Notes under the pieces: generated by a model
The model's input: the letters and a program-made list of their open reading frames with translations, nothing else
Database searches by the model: none
What the model was told of the DNA's origin: nothing
Shown here: positions 25,909 through 34,312 of the stretch, piece after piece
How the letters are laid out: each line of letters starts with the position of its first letter
How positions within the stretch are numbered: position 1 is the first letter of the stretch
Made by a program: the position numbers and the translations under genes
Assembly (NCBI GenBank): GCA_040219135.1
Contig: JAVJTA010000013.1
Span: 248,001 to 312,000, forward strand
DNA: 64,000 nt
Reading direction: 5' to 3'
DNA from: UBA7803 sp040219135
Lineage (GTDB): Bacteria; Pseudomonadota; Gammaproteobacteria; Pseudomonadales; Azotimanducaceae

Positions 25909-27294
25909 ATGCCTGCCGGCCCCGACGCGGACGACGAACTGGCGCGCAAACTCGGCGACTACCGCCAGCGCGGCGTGCGGCGCGCGAAGATCGGTCTCAC
26001 CGACGTCGATGGGGTCATCCGCGGCAAGTACGTCAGCCTGGAGAAGCTCGAGGGCCTGCTGCGCAAGGGCGGCGGCTTCTGCGACTGCGTGCTCGGTTGG
26101 GACGTGGATGATCGTCTCTACGACCGTGGCAGCTACACCGGCTGGCACACCGGCTTTCCCGACGCCGACTTCCGCCTGCTGGTGGACACCGAACGCTGGC
26201 TCGCGGACGAGGGCTGCCCGTATTTCATCGGCGAGTTCGTCGGCGCCGACGGCGGCGCGCACCCGCTGTGTCCGCGCACTCGGCTCGCTGCCCTGCTCGC
26301 ACGCCTCGACGCTGCCGGACTGTCGCTGCTTTCGGGCTTCGAGTACGAATTCTTCGTGTTCGCCGAGTCGCCCCACAGCATCCGCGACAAGGGCTTCCGC
26401 GACCTGAGGCCGCTGACCCCGGGCAACTTCGGCTATTCGGTGCTGCGCGCGTCCGCCGAAGCGGATCTGTTCAACGGCCTCATGGACTACTGCGCCGACC
26501 TCGACTGTGCCCTGGAAGGGCTCCACTGCGAGACCGGCCCTGGGGTCTGGGAGGCTGCTCTGCACGCCCGTCCCGGGCTCCAGGCGGCCGATCAGGCGGC
26601 CCTGTTCAAGACGTTTGCGAAGGTCTTCTTCCAGCGCCACGATCTCATCGCCACATTCATGGCGAAGTGGTCGATGCACCATCCCGGGCAGAGTGGCCAC
26701 TACCACTTCAGCCTGCTCGACCACGATGGCACCAATGCCTTTCACGATCCCTCAGTGGCCCATGGGATGAGCGAGCGCCAGCGCTGGGCCGTGGGCGGGC
26801 TGATGCGCTATCTGCCGGAGTACCTGGCGCTGCTCGCGCCGACCATCAACAGCTACACCCGGCTGGTGCCGGGCGCGTGGGCTCCGACCGGCGCCACCTG
26901 GGGCATCGAGAACCGCACCGCCGCCGTGCGGGTGATTCCCGGCGGGCCCGGACGCCAGCACATCGAAGTCCGGGTTCCGGGCGCGGACAGCAACCCCTAT
27001 CTGGTCGCCGCCGCCGTGTCGGCCGCCGCCCTGGGCGGCATGGAAGCGCGAGTCGATCCGGGCGAGCCCGTGTCCGGGAACGCCTACGATCTGGAGCACA
27101 TTCTCGCTCCGGCGCTGCGCTTTCCGCGTACCCTCGAAGCTGCTGCGGCGGTGCTGGAACGCTCCGACCACGCGCGCGCCGAGCTCGGCGAGGAGTTCGT
27201 CGACCACTTCGTCATGTCGCGACGCTTCGAGTGTGCCGAGTACGGGCGCCACGTGAACGGCTGGCAGCTCGAGCGATACTTTGAAATCATCTGA
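25909..27294 (+). CDS. Glutamine synthetase-family ligase (gamma-glutamylpolyamine synthetase-like)
   Basis: 461 residues with the GS fold. LTDVDGVIRGKYVS is the beta-grasp part; the catalytic domain shows GFEYEFFVF (metal-binding Glu), GLHCETGPGVWEAAL, FMAKWSMHHPGQSGHYHFSL and a C-terminal ENRTAAVRV with RQHIEVRVPGADSNPYL. The sequence is closer to the PuuA/gamma-glutamylamide branch than to ordinary GlnA. A class I amidotransferase/hydrolase-like gene follows, as in putrescine-utilisation loci, which supports ligation of glutamate to an amine. The exact amine is not determined. Confidence 0.8.
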   Translation: MPAGPDADDELARKLGDYRQRGVRRAKIGLTDVDGVIRGKYVSLEKLEGLLRKGGGFCDCVLGWDVDDRLYDRGSYTGWHTGFPDADFRLLVDTERWLADEGCPYFIGEFVGADGGAHPLCPRTRLAALLARLDAAGLSLLSGFEYEFFVFAESPHSIRDKGFRDLRPLTPGNFGYSVLRASAEADLFNGLMDYCADLDCALEGLHCETGPGVWEAALHARPGLQAADQAALFKTFAKVFFQRHDLIATFMAKWSMHHPGQSGHYHFSLLDHDGTNAFHDPSVAHGMSERQRWAVGGLMRYLPEYLALLAPTINSYTRLVPGAWAPTGATWGIENRTAAVRVIPGGPGRQHIEVRVPGADSNPYLVAAAVSAAALGGMEARVDPGEPVSGNAYDLEHILAPALRFPRTLEAAAAVLERSDHARAELGEEFVDHFVMSRRFECAEYGRHVNGWQLERYFEII

Positions 27295-27333
27295 GCCGGG
27301 CGCCAGTCGCGCCCGTTGGCAGGAGCCTGGTGG

Positions 27334-28074
27334 TTGCGCATCGGCATTCTCAAAGCGGACGCCGTGCGGGCGGACTTCGTGCTGCGGCACGGAGACTATC
27401 CCGACATGTTCCGGACGCTGCTCGGCGACGGCGCGGCGCTGCCCGCTGGGCATGACGCTGTGGCGTTCGACGAGATCGACGCCATCGCCGGCAGGTTTCC
27501 GCCGGCGACAGCGTGCGATGCCTACGTGATCACCGGTAGCCGTCACAGCGTCTACGACGATCTGCCCTGGATCGGGCCGCTGGCCGGGTTCGTCGAGGCG
27601 GCGCTGCGCGTCGGGCGGCCGGTGGTCGGTATCTGTTTCGGACACCAGCTCATCGCCCACTTCTTCGGCGGCGAGACCCGGCGGGCGCAGAGCTGGTGCG
27701 TGGGCGTGCACCGGGCCGTGGTCGCGAGTCGCGAGTGGTGGATGGAGCCGCGGGCCGACGACGTCCGCCTGCTCGCCAGCCATCAGGACCAGGTGGTGCG
27801 CCTGCCGGCGGACGCGCGGCCGTTCGCGGTGGGGGACACCTGCCCGAACGCGGGCTTCGTGCTGGCGGCCGCTGGCGGCCGCACCGCCGAGGCGCTGACG
27901 TTCCAGGGCCATCCGGAGTTCACTCCGGGTTACGCCCGTGACCTGCTCGCCAGCCGCGAAGAAGTGCTCGGCGAAGCGGCTTGTCGCGCGGGACGGGCAT
28001 CCCTCGCCCGCGATCACACCAACCACCGGGTGGTGGCTGCCTGGATGCTGCGATTCATGGGAGGCGGCCTATGA
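27334..28074 (+). CDS. Class I glutamine amidotransferase-like protein
   Basis: 246 residues from TTG 27334, chosen because AGGAG lies eight bases upstream and the fold starts at RIGILKAD; an in-frame TTG at 27316 is possible. The nucleophile is in VVGICFGHQL and the His-Glu pair in TFQGHPEFTP, so the Cys-His-Glu triad is complete. Next to a gamma-glutamyl ligase, hydrolysis of a gamma-glutamyl compound (PuuD-like) is plausible, although the sequence reads more like a GMP-synthase-type amidotransferase. Confidence 0.75.
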   Translation: MRIGILKADAVRADFVLRHGDYPDMFRTLLGDGAALPAGHDAVAFDEIDAIAGRFPPATACDAYVITGSRHSVYDDLPWIGPLAGFVEAALRVGRPVVGICFGHQLIAHFFGGETRRAQSWCVGVHRAVVASREWWMEPRADDVRLLASHQDQVVRLPADARPFAVGDTCPNAGFVLAAAGGRTAEALTFQGHPEFTPGYARDLLASREEVLGEAACRAGRASLARDHTNHRVVAAWMLRFMGGGL

Positions 28075-28976
28075 CCGGAGTCGGGCGTCGACGCCTGCTG
28101 CCGCCGCTGCTGGCCGGCTTCATGCTGCTGCTCGGCAGCGGCTGTAGCGTGCAGATGGCCTACAACAATCTCGATCGGCTGGCGCGCTGGTCGATCAGCG
28201 ACTACATCGACATGACCACAGATCAGCGCGGCTATTTCGACGGCGCCCTGGACGAGCTGTGGTACTGGCACCGGCGCAACCATCTGCCCGAGTACGCCAC
28301 CTTCCTCGAAAGCCTGGGCCCGCGGTTCCTCGACGGCACCACGGAAGCGGAAATGCAGGCGGTGGTGGACCAGGTGTTCGTGTGGGGTGCGGAGGTTCAG
28401 GCGCGCGGCATGCCGGTGGCCGCCGAGCTGCTGGGGTCGCTGAGCGATGCGCAGGTCGCCGAACTCGCCGACAAACTGGAAGCGCGCAACGTCGAGATCG
28501 CCGAGCCCGAGGCCGATCTGACCCGGGAGCAGGCCCAGAAGCAGTGGTCGGAGGAGTTTGCCGATCGCTTCAGCCAGTTCTCCGGCCGCCTCAGCGGGGT
28601 GCAGCGGGCCTACCTCCGGCAGCGGGCCGTGAGCTACGCGCCGGACCTGGTGATGTGGGCCGACTACCGGCGGCGCTGGCAGAAGGATTTTCTTGCGCTG
28701 CTCGAATTCCGCCAGGACGTGGACGGGCTCGAAGTCGGCCTGAGCCAGCTGACCGACAATCGCGAACGCTATTTCAGTCCGGAGCTGGCCCTGGCCGATG
28801 CGCAGAACGTTGCGCTCTACCGGGAGGTGAGCGTGTGGTTGATCAACAGCCTGACGGAGCGGCAGCAGGCGCGGTTCGTGGAAAGTCTGAACGACCTGGC
28901 CGACGACTTCCGGACCCTGGCGCAGCAGGAGCGTGGCGCGCCGGATGGCGCGCCGCCCTGTCTCATGCGTTGCTGA
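28071..28976 (+). CDS. DUF6279-family lipoprotein
   Basis: 301 residues from ATG 28071, which overlaps the amidotransferase stop by 4 nt. The signal ends in lipobox LLGSGC, so it is a lipoprotein. The mature part is nearly all helical and charged, beginning VQMAYNNLDRLARWSISDYI, which is characteristic of the DUF6279 family common in gammaproteobacteria. Function unknown. Confidence 0.8.
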   Translation: MTGVGRRRLLPPLLAGFMLLLGSGCSVQMAYNNLDRLARWSISDYIDMTTDQRGYFDGALDELWYWHRRNHLPEYATFLESLGPRFLDGTTEAEMQAVVDQVFVWGAEVQARGMPVAAELLGSLSDAQVAELADKLEARNVEIAEPEADLTREQAQKQWSEEFADRFSQFSGRLSGVQRAYLRQRAVSYAPDLVMWADYRRRWQKDFLALLEFRQDVDGLEVGLSQLTDNRERYFSPELALADAQNVALYREVSVWLINSLTERQQARFVESLNDLADDFRTLAQQERGAPDGAPPCLMRC

Positions 28977-28989
28977 CGTTCTGCGCGGC

Positions 28990-29016
28990 GCGGTGGCGGC
29001 CAGCCGCCGCGGTTTT
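28990..29016 (+). terminator. Hairpin between convergent genes
   Basis: GCGGTGGC (28990-28997) pairs with GCCGCCGC (29003-29010) across a 5-nt loop with one G-U pair, followed by GGTTTT. It lies just after the DUF6279 stop and before the end of the convergent dps gene. A weak factor-independent terminator is likely. Confidence 0.45.
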
Positions 29017-29030
29017 GGCGAGCGGCCGTC

Positions 29031-29504
29031 CTACAGCAGGCTGCGCAGCATCCACGCCGCCTTTTCGTGGGTGGCCATGCGCTCGGCGACCAGGCCGACG
29101 GTGGATTCGTCACCGGCTTTCTGCGCCGAGGGAAGAATCTCCCGGCAGGTGCGGACCACGATCTCCTGGGCGGTCACCAGATCGCTCACCATCGCCTCGG
29201 CCGCGGGCGCGCCGGGCACTTCCTCGATGGTGGTCAGTTCCAGGTATTCCCTGAACGTTCCCGGCGCCGGATAGCCGAGGGTGCGGACCCGCTCGGCGAT
29301 GTCGTCGACGGCCTGGGCGAGTTCCGTGTACTGCTCTTCGAAAAGCAGGTGCAGGTCGCGGAAGCGCGGACCGGTGACGTTCCAGTGGTAGCTATGCGTC
29401 TTGAGGTACAGCGTGTAGGTATCGGCCAGCAACCGTATCAGCCCGCTGGCGATCTGCTCGCGGTCGTCCTGGTCGATGCCGATGTTGATGTCCTTGGCGG
29501 TCAT
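29031..29504 (-). CDS. dps: Dps-family DNA-binding ferritin-like protein
   Basis: 157 residues, the usual Dps length. LKTHSYHWNVTGPRFRDLHLLFEEQYTELAQAVDDIAERVRTLG holds the ferroxidase ligands (His, His, Asp, Glu) that form the dimer-interface iron site. It stores iron and removes peroxide in a 12-mer shell; the N-terminus is short, so DNA binding is uncertain. A strong OxyR-like site and promoter lie upstream, predicting induction by hydrogen peroxide. Confidence 0.93.
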   Translation of the reverse strand: MTAKDINIGIDQDDREQIASGLIRLLADTYTLYLKTHSYHWNVTGPRFRDLHLLFEEQYTELAQAVDDIAERVRTLGYPAPGTFREYLELTTIEEVPGAPAAEAMVSDLVTAQEIVVRTCREILPSAQKAGDESTVGLVAERMATHEKAAWMLRSLL

Positions 29505-29538
29505 GGCGGTTTCCTTTGCGTGTCTGATGACCGGCGGA

Positions 29539-29567
29539 ATTGTGGATCAACGGCATGGATCAGTGAA
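29539..29567 (-). promoter_or_regulatory. dps promoter
   Basis: On the minus strand -35 TTCACT (29567-29562) and -10 CACAAT (29544-29539) each match four of six consensus positions and are 17 nt apart. Transcription would start near 29532, 28 nt before the dps ATG. The -35 directly abuts the OxyR-like site, as expected at an activated promoter. Confidence 0.55.
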
Positions 29568-29604
29568 ATGGTTAATATCTTTTCTGTTGATAGACAGAGC
29601 CTAT
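29568..29604 (-). promoter_or_regulatory. OxyR-like binding site upstream of dps
   Basis: Reading the minus strand, the four tetramers are ATAG-N7-CTAT-N7-AAAG-N7-CCAT, against the OxyR consensus ATAG-N7-CTAT-N7-ATAG-N7-CTAT. Fourteen of sixteen positions match with exact 7-nt spacing. The 37-bp site ends at the -35 hexamer of the dps promoter. Confidence 0.65.
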
Positions 29605-29607
29605 GGA

Positions 29608-29838
29608 TCATCGGCCAGGCGCGCGCGGTTCGCGCTCATCGAGCAGGATCCAGGCGACCAGATACAGCCCGATCGCCAGCTTGGGAACAAACAGGCCCGC
29701 CAGAACGAAGCCCACGCGCAGGAATGCCGGATCGGTTCGGAGGCTCGCGGCGATCCCGGCGCAGACGCCGGCGATCCAGCCGTTCCGGCGGTCGAGGAAG
29801 TAGCGGCGGCGCAATCTATCCAGGGTCGAATCGGTCAT
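29608..29838 (-). CDS. PspC-domain small membrane protein
   Basis: 76 residues. RNGWIAGVCAGIAASLRTDPAFLRVGFVLAGLF is the PspC signature, followed by a membrane segment (about 54-69) and a charged tail. PspC proteins sit in the inner membrane and take part in envelope-stress responses, but no pspA or pspB is seen here. The OxyR-like site lies just downstream and probably does not control this gene. Confidence 0.85.
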   Translation of the reverse strand: MTDSTLDRLRRRYFLDRRNGWIAGVCAGIAASLRTDPAFLRVGFVLAGLFVPKLAIGLYLVAWILLDEREPRAPGR

Positions 29839-29848
29839 GGGGTCCCTC

Positions 29849-29896
29849 TCAGAGGCTGAGTGGCTCAGAGACTGAGTGGCTCAGAGACTGAGCAGC
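29849..29896. repeat. Three tandem 16-bp repeats
   Basis: TCAGAGGCTGAGTGGC (29849-29864), TCAGAGACTGAGTGGC (29865-29880) and TCAGAGACTGAGCAGC (29881-29896) are consecutive near-identical copies. The third copy encodes the last residues and stop of the next minus-strand gene, so the array has spread from or into a coding end. Each unit also holds a short CTCAG/CTGAG inverted repeat. Confidence 0.85.
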
Positions 29897-30072
29897 CAGT
29901 TGCTGAAGGTGAGCGCCGTGCGCTCCATGGGCACCGGCGCCGCGGTTGCGTGGTCCGGAGTCAGGGCCGAGATCGCCAGTCCGAAGGCGATGAACACGAC
30001 CGCAAGCAGGATGGCGGTGGTCAGGGTGCCGCGGGGCGCCCGGATGCGGGAAACTCGTAACGCTTGGTGCAT
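29881..30072 (-). CDS. Small single-pass membrane protein
   Basis: 63 residues from ATG 30072, with GGAG nine bases upstream. A basic N-terminus (HQALRVSRIRAPRG) precedes one membrane helix (about 17-36, ILLAVVFIAFGLAISAL) and a short tail ending NWLLSL. The stop codon and last residues lie inside the third copy of the 16-bp tandem repeat. No family recognised; it may be cotranscribed with the PspC gene downstream. Confidence 0.55.
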   Translation of the reverse strand: MHQALRVSRIRAPRGTLTTAILLAVVFIAFGLAISALTPDHATAAPVPMERTALTFSNWLLSL

Positions 30073-30329
30073 GGCTCCTGGCTCCAATCCAATTCGGATT
30101 CGTCTTTTCGGATTCACATTTCCGGTCCGCATTGACTATTCAGGATTCGTGCCAGCCGTGAGATGCCTGAAATCCGCAGCGTTCGGGCGCGCCCGGCCCA
30201 GACCGGGAGCGCCGCTTGGTCGATTTCGCCAACTCTTGGTGGCTCTGGAACCGGCCGCGTCGCCGTTGCCGGGCCGCGGGCGGCGCGGTACAAAGGAGCG
30301 CGCCAAACCGTTTGCACGGGAGACAAGCC

Positions 30330-31514
30330 ATGGCAGGTCCGCTGGCCGGGGTGAGAATCGTCGACCTCACGAGCATGATTTCCGGCCCGGTCGCGACCAT
30401 GATGCTTGGCGATCAGGGCGCCGACGTGATCAAGGTGGAACCGCTCACCGGCGATCTCGTGCGCCATCTGGGCCCGAGCCGGCAAGGGCTGACCGCGACC
30501 TTCATTTCCTCCAACCGCAGCAAACGCAGTCTTTCTCTGGACCTGAAGACCGAGGCCGGCATGGACGTGCTGCGGCGGCTGCTGACGAGCGCCGACGTGT
30601 TCGTGCAGAACTTTCGCCCCGGCGCCGTCGAACGCATGGGGCTCGGCGAGGCGGCGGTGCGGGAGATCCGCCCCGACATCGTCTACGTGTCCATCAGCGG
30701 CTTCGGTGAGTCGGGCCCATACGCCCAGAAGCGCGTGTACGATCCGGTGATCCAGGCGCTGTCCGGTCTCGCCGCCATTCAGAAGGATGGCGCCACCGGC
30801 CGGCCGAAGATGGTCCGCACGATCATCCCCGACAAGACCACGGCGGTCACGGCCGCCCAGGCCATCACCGCCGCGCTGTTCTCCCGCGAGCGCAGCGGCG
30901 AGGGCCAGCACGTCCGGCTCGCGATGCTCGACACCATGGTGGCGTACCTGTGGCCGGAGGGGATGACGGGCTTCACGTTCGTCGGCCGCGAAGTCCCCGG
31001 CTCCCGGGCCCAGCTCGCCCAGGACCTGATTTTCGAGACCACGGACGGCTATATCACCACGGGCGCGGTATCCGACGTGGAGTGGCAGGGCATGTGCCGG
31101 GCGCTCGGCCACGAGGAGTGGCTCGACGACCCGCGCTTCCGCAGCGCCCAGGACCGGGTGGTAAACGTCAGAGAACGCCTCGAACTCATGGCCGAAGCGC
31201 TGCGCCATCGTCCTGCGGCCGAATGGCTCGAGCGGCTCGACGCCGAAGGCGTGCCGTGCGCGCCGGTGCTCGAGCGCCACGAGGTGTTCGAGCACGAGCA
31301 GGTGAGGGTCAACCAGACCGTCGCTGAACACGACCATCCGGTGGCCGGGCGCATCCGTCAGCCGCGTCCGGCGGCGCGATTTGACCGCACCCCGGCGGCC
31401 ATGACGCGGCACGCGCCGTTGCTCGGTGAGCATTCCCGGGAGATCGCCGACGAGCTGGGTCTGGATGCCGACGCGCTGATCGCCGCGGACGCCCTCGGGG
31501 TGCCCGGAGACTGA
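30330..31514 (+). CDS. CaiB/BaiF-family (class III) CoA-transferase
   Basis: 394 residues from ATG 30330, with GGGAG seven bases upstream. PLAGVRIVDLTSMISGPVATMMLGDQGADVIKVE is the classic opening of the family, with NRSKRSLSLDLK and a central YDPVIQALSG. In this family an Asp near residue 165-170 forms the CoA ester. It would move CoA between carboxylic acids; the acids are unknown. Neighbouring acyl-CoA ligases and thioesterases suggest fatty-acid or sterol-type catabolism. Confidence 0.9.
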   Translation: MAGPLAGVRIVDLTSMISGPVATMMLGDQGADVIKVEPLTGDLVRHLGPSRQGLTATFISSNRSKRSLSLDLKTEAGMDVLRRLLTSADVFVQNFRPGAVERMGLGEAAVREIRPDIVYVSISGFGESGPYAQKRVYDPVIQALSGLAAIQKDGATGRPKMVRTIIPDKTTAVTAAQAITAALFSRERSGEGQHVRLAMLDTMVAYLWPEGMTGFTFVGREVPGSRAQLAQDLIFETTDGYITTGAVSDVEWQGMCRALGHEEWLDDPRFRSAQDRVVNVRERLELMAEALRHRPAAEWLERLDAEGVPCAPVLERHEVFEHEQVRVNQTVAEHDHPVAGRIRQPRPAARFDRTPAAMTRHAPLLGEHSREIADELGLDADALIAADALGVPGD

Positions 31515-31564
31515 AGCCCCACCCCGGCCGGCCCTGAAGACGTTGTCGATCCGCAGATCTCAGC

Positions 31565-31570
31565 TAGATT
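31565..31570 (+). promoter_or_regulatory. Candidate -10 element of the GGDEF-like gene
   Basis: TAGATT lies 36 nt upstream of the ATG at 31601 and matches four of six -10 positions. No clear -35 hexamer is seen, so this is tentative. Confidence 0.3.
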
Positions 31571-31600
31571 TGTGGTAAGCCGGTCGGAAGTACGCGTTTC

Positions 31601-32641
31601 ATGCCCACGGTCACCTTCGACGTTTCCATCGAGGAATCGCACTCGGTCCTGAAAAAGGTTCTGCCGCTGATGAGTCAGCAGCAGGTTCCCACCATCCCGC
31701 AGAACTACGCGGTCTGGTACGACTTCGTCTGTCAGGCCAACCCGGATCTGGTGACCGAGCTGGAGCAGCGCATGGCTCGGGGACTGCGTTTCTCACCGGA
31801 TGCCTGTCAGCAGCTGTTCGAGAAGTACTTTCTCCAGGAACTGCGCGCGCAGGTGGGCGAGATCCAGTCGGTGATGCGCCGTACGGTCGACGCGACGCTG
31901 GACGAGCTCCATGGCATGGACCGCAGCCTGCACGGCTTCGGCGCGGTGCTGGCACGTGCGTCGGCGCTCCTGGCAGAGCTGCCGGCTCCCGAGGTGCTTG
32001 CCGCGCTGGTGACCGAACTCGGCGACGAAACCCGGACCACCCAGGCGCGCAGCGCGGCCGCTGGCAACACCATCCGCGCCATGCGCACCGAACTCGAGGC
32101 GCTGCGCGTGCAGGTCGACGCGCTTGCGCGGGATTCCCGTCAGGACTCGCTCACCGGCGTAGCCAACCGCCGCGCCCTGGACGACGGTCTGCGGCGCATG
32201 CTGGCCGAGGTCGCCGAAAGCGACGAGGAGCTGTGCCTGCTGTTCGTCGACGTCGACGGTTTCGCCGCGTTCAACGACAGCCACGGTCGGCCGGTCGCCG
32301 ATCAGGCGCTGCGCTATCTGGCTCAGGAACTCGATCAGTGCGTGAAGGGCCGCGATCTGCTGGCCCGCTACGATGGCGCCACTTTCGCGATTCTGCTGCC
32401 AGCGACGTCTTACAACGGCGCCATGATGCTGGCGGAGAGCATCCGCGCGATCATCGAGGCCCAGGTGGTGGAGACCGATTCCGGCCTCGACATCGACGAA
32501 CTCACGGTCTCCCTGGGGGTTGCGCAGTGCCGCCCCGACGACACCGAACAGACGCTGATCGCGCGCTCCGATGCGTGCCTGCGTCAATCCAAAGCCACGG
32601 GCCGCAACCGGGTCACTGGAGAGCGTGACCTGCGCGGCTGA
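31601..32641 (+). CDS. GGDEF-fold protein with degenerate active site
   Basis: 346 residues. The N-terminal 170 are helical with a coiled-coil-like end; the GGDEF fold spans about 180-340 (DSLTGVANRRAL, LLFVDVDGFAAFNDSHG). The active-site loop reads DGATF (258-262) instead of GGDEF, and the inhibitory RxxD is KGRD. Loss of the two Gly and the catalytic acid makes cyclic-di-GMP synthesis unlikely; it may instead bind GTP, c-di-GMP or a partner protein. There is no membrane segment. Confidence 0.85.
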   Translation: MPTVTFDVSIEESHSVLKKVLPLMSQQQVPTIPQNYAVWYDFVCQANPDLVTELEQRMARGLRFSPDACQQLFEKYFLQELRAQVGEIQSVMRRTVDATLDELHGMDRSLHGFGAVLARASALLAELPAPEVLAALVTELGDETRTTQARSAAAGNTIRAMRTELEALRVQVDALARDSRQDSLTGVANRRALDDGLRRMLAEVAESDEELCLLFVDVDGFAAFNDSHGRPVADQALRYLAQELDQCVKGRDLLARYDGATFAILLPATSYNGAMMLAESIRAIIEAQVVETDSGLDIDELTVSLGVAQCRPDDTEQTLIARSDACLRQSKATGRNRVTGERDLRG

Positions 32642-32755
32642 CGTTCCGTACGGTCCACTAGCCACACCGCCCGGACCCGGTAGAATGCCGGGCTTTGCTT
32701 TCCGGAGCCCGCCTGTCGTGTCGTGTCCCGCGAGTACCGTGATGTCCGGCCCCCG

Positions 32756-34312
32756 ATGCGCCTGACTCAGGGCATTCACCGCGCCGTGCAGCTTTACGCC
32801 GAGCGTCCGGCGCTGCTCGCCGGCGACGAGCGCCTGACCTGGCGCGAGTTCGCCGACCGCATCGCCCGCTTTGCCGGTCTGCTGATCGCGCACGACGTTC
32901 GACCCGGCGACCGGGTGGCGATGCTGGCCGCGAACTCGCCGCGCTACGTCGAGTTCTACTTTGCCTCGCTCTGGGCGGGGGCGGTCATGGTGCCGGTGAA
33001 CGGTCGCTGGGCGCTGCCCGAGAAGGTTCACTGCCTGCGCGACTCCGGCGCGCGCCTGCTGCTGGTGGACGCCGCTGCTCATGACGACGCCGCGGCGCTG
33101 CGCGCGCAGTGTCCGGAAGTCGCCCACGTGATTCACGCCGACGCCGGCGACCCCGGGCCGTTCCCGGCGCTGGAGGCGCTGCTCGCAGCGCAGCCGCCGG
33201 TGGCGGACGCCGAGCGCGGCGGTTCGGACCTGGCGGCGCTGTTCTACACCGGGGGAACTACCGGGCGCGCCAAAGGTGTGATGCTGACCCACGACAACTT
33301 CATGGCCAACGCCATGACGGCTCTGGTCAATCTGGGCATCCGCGAACACAGCGTGCACCTGCACGTGGCGCCGTTGTTTCATGTTGCCGGAGGGTCCCGG
33401 CTGTTCACCACCACGGTTGCCGGCGGCACCCACACCACCATCGCACGCTTCGAGCCGGAGCTGTTTCTCGACGCGGTGCAGCGCTTCCGCGTGACGGTCA
33501 CGGTGGTGGTGCCGGCAATGCTGAACGCGCTGCTCGACTTCCCTCACCTCGAGCGCTACGACCTGTCGAGCCTCGAACTGCTCACCTACGGCGCGTCACC
33601 GATGCCGGAAGCGCTGCTGCGCCAGACCATGGAGCGGCTTCCCGGAGTCCGCTTTCTGCAGTCCTACGGCATGACCGAGCTGTCCCCGGTGGCGACCAGC
33701 CTTGCGCCGCGCTACCACGTTTTCGACGGGCCCGACGCCGGCCGCGTTCGTTCTGCCGGCCAGGCGGTGTTCAACGCCGACGTCGCCGTGATGGATGGGG
33801 ACGACCGGCCGCTTCCGGTGGGCGAGGTCGGCGAAGTGTGCGTGCGCGGACCCATGGTCATGCAGGGCTACTGGGGACAGCCCGAGCTGACGGCCGAGGC
33901 GCTGCGCAACGGCTGGATGCACACCGGCGATGCCGGTTACCTGGACCGGGACGGCTTTCTGTTTCTGGTCGACCGGGTGAAGGACATGATCATAAGCGGT
34001 GGCGAAAACGTCTACTCGGCGGCGGTGGAAAACGTCATCCATCAGTTTCCCGGCGTGCACGAATGCGCCGTGATCGGCGTGCCCAGCGAACGCTGGGGTG
34101 AGGCCGTGCACGCCATCGTCGTGCCGCGCGCTGGCGCTGCCATCGATCAGGAGGCGTTGCTCGCCCACTGCCGCGCCGAACTGGCCGGCTACGAGTGCCC
34201 GAAGAGCATCGACGTGCGCATGCAACCGCTGCCGCGCAGCGGCGCCGGCAAGGTGCTCAAGACCGAACTGCGCCAGCCGTTCTGGGAACGCCAGAACCGG
34301 GGCATCCATTGA
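32756..34312 (+). CDS. AMP-forming acyl-CoA synthetase / ligase
   Basis: 518 residues from ATG 32756; an in-frame GTG at 32723 would add 11 residues. The ATP loop YTGGTTGRAKGV, SYGMTELSP, the hinge WMHTGDAGYLDRDG and the C-terminal Lys in GAGKVLKTEL are all present. It activates a carboxylic acid to its CoA ester through an acyl-adenylate. The substrate is likely a fatty or aromatic acid. A TAGAAT hexamer at 32681 may be its -10. The DUF3187 gene begins in its stop codon. Confidence 0.88.
   Translation: MRLTQGIHRAVQLYAERPALLAGDERLTWREFADRIARFAGLLIAHDVRPGDRVAMLAANSPRYVEFYFASLWAGAVMVPVNGRWALPEKVHCLRDSGARLLLVDAAAHDDAAALRAQCPEVAHVIHADAGDPGPFPALEALLAAQPPVADAERGGSDLAALFYTGGTTGRAKGVMLTHDNFMANAMTALVNLGIREHSVHLHVAPLFHVAGGSRLFTTTVAGGTHTTIARFEPELFLDAVQRFRVTVTVVVPAMLNALLDFPHLERYDLSSLELLTYGASPMPEALLRQTMERLPGVRFLQSYGMTELSPVATSLAPRYHVFDGPDAGRVRSAGQAVFNADVAVMDGDDRPLPVGEVGEVCVRGPMVMQGYWGQPELTAEALRNGWMHTGDAGYLDRDGFLFLVDRVKDMIISGGENVYSAAVENVIHQFPGVHECAVIGVPSERWGEAVHAIVVPRAGAAIDQEALLAHCRAELAGYECPKSIDVRMQPLPRSGAGKVLKTELRQPFWERQNRGIH

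Noticed and set aside
29848..29900. CRISPR array
   Set aside because: The three 16-bp units are directly adjacent, without unique spacers, and no cas genes are seen.
30093..30148. Direct repeats TTCGGATTC (30093-30101, 30107-30115) and GGATTC (30143-30148) as a regulator array
   Set aside because: Only two full copies, no consistent spacing with the third, and no clear promoter next to them.
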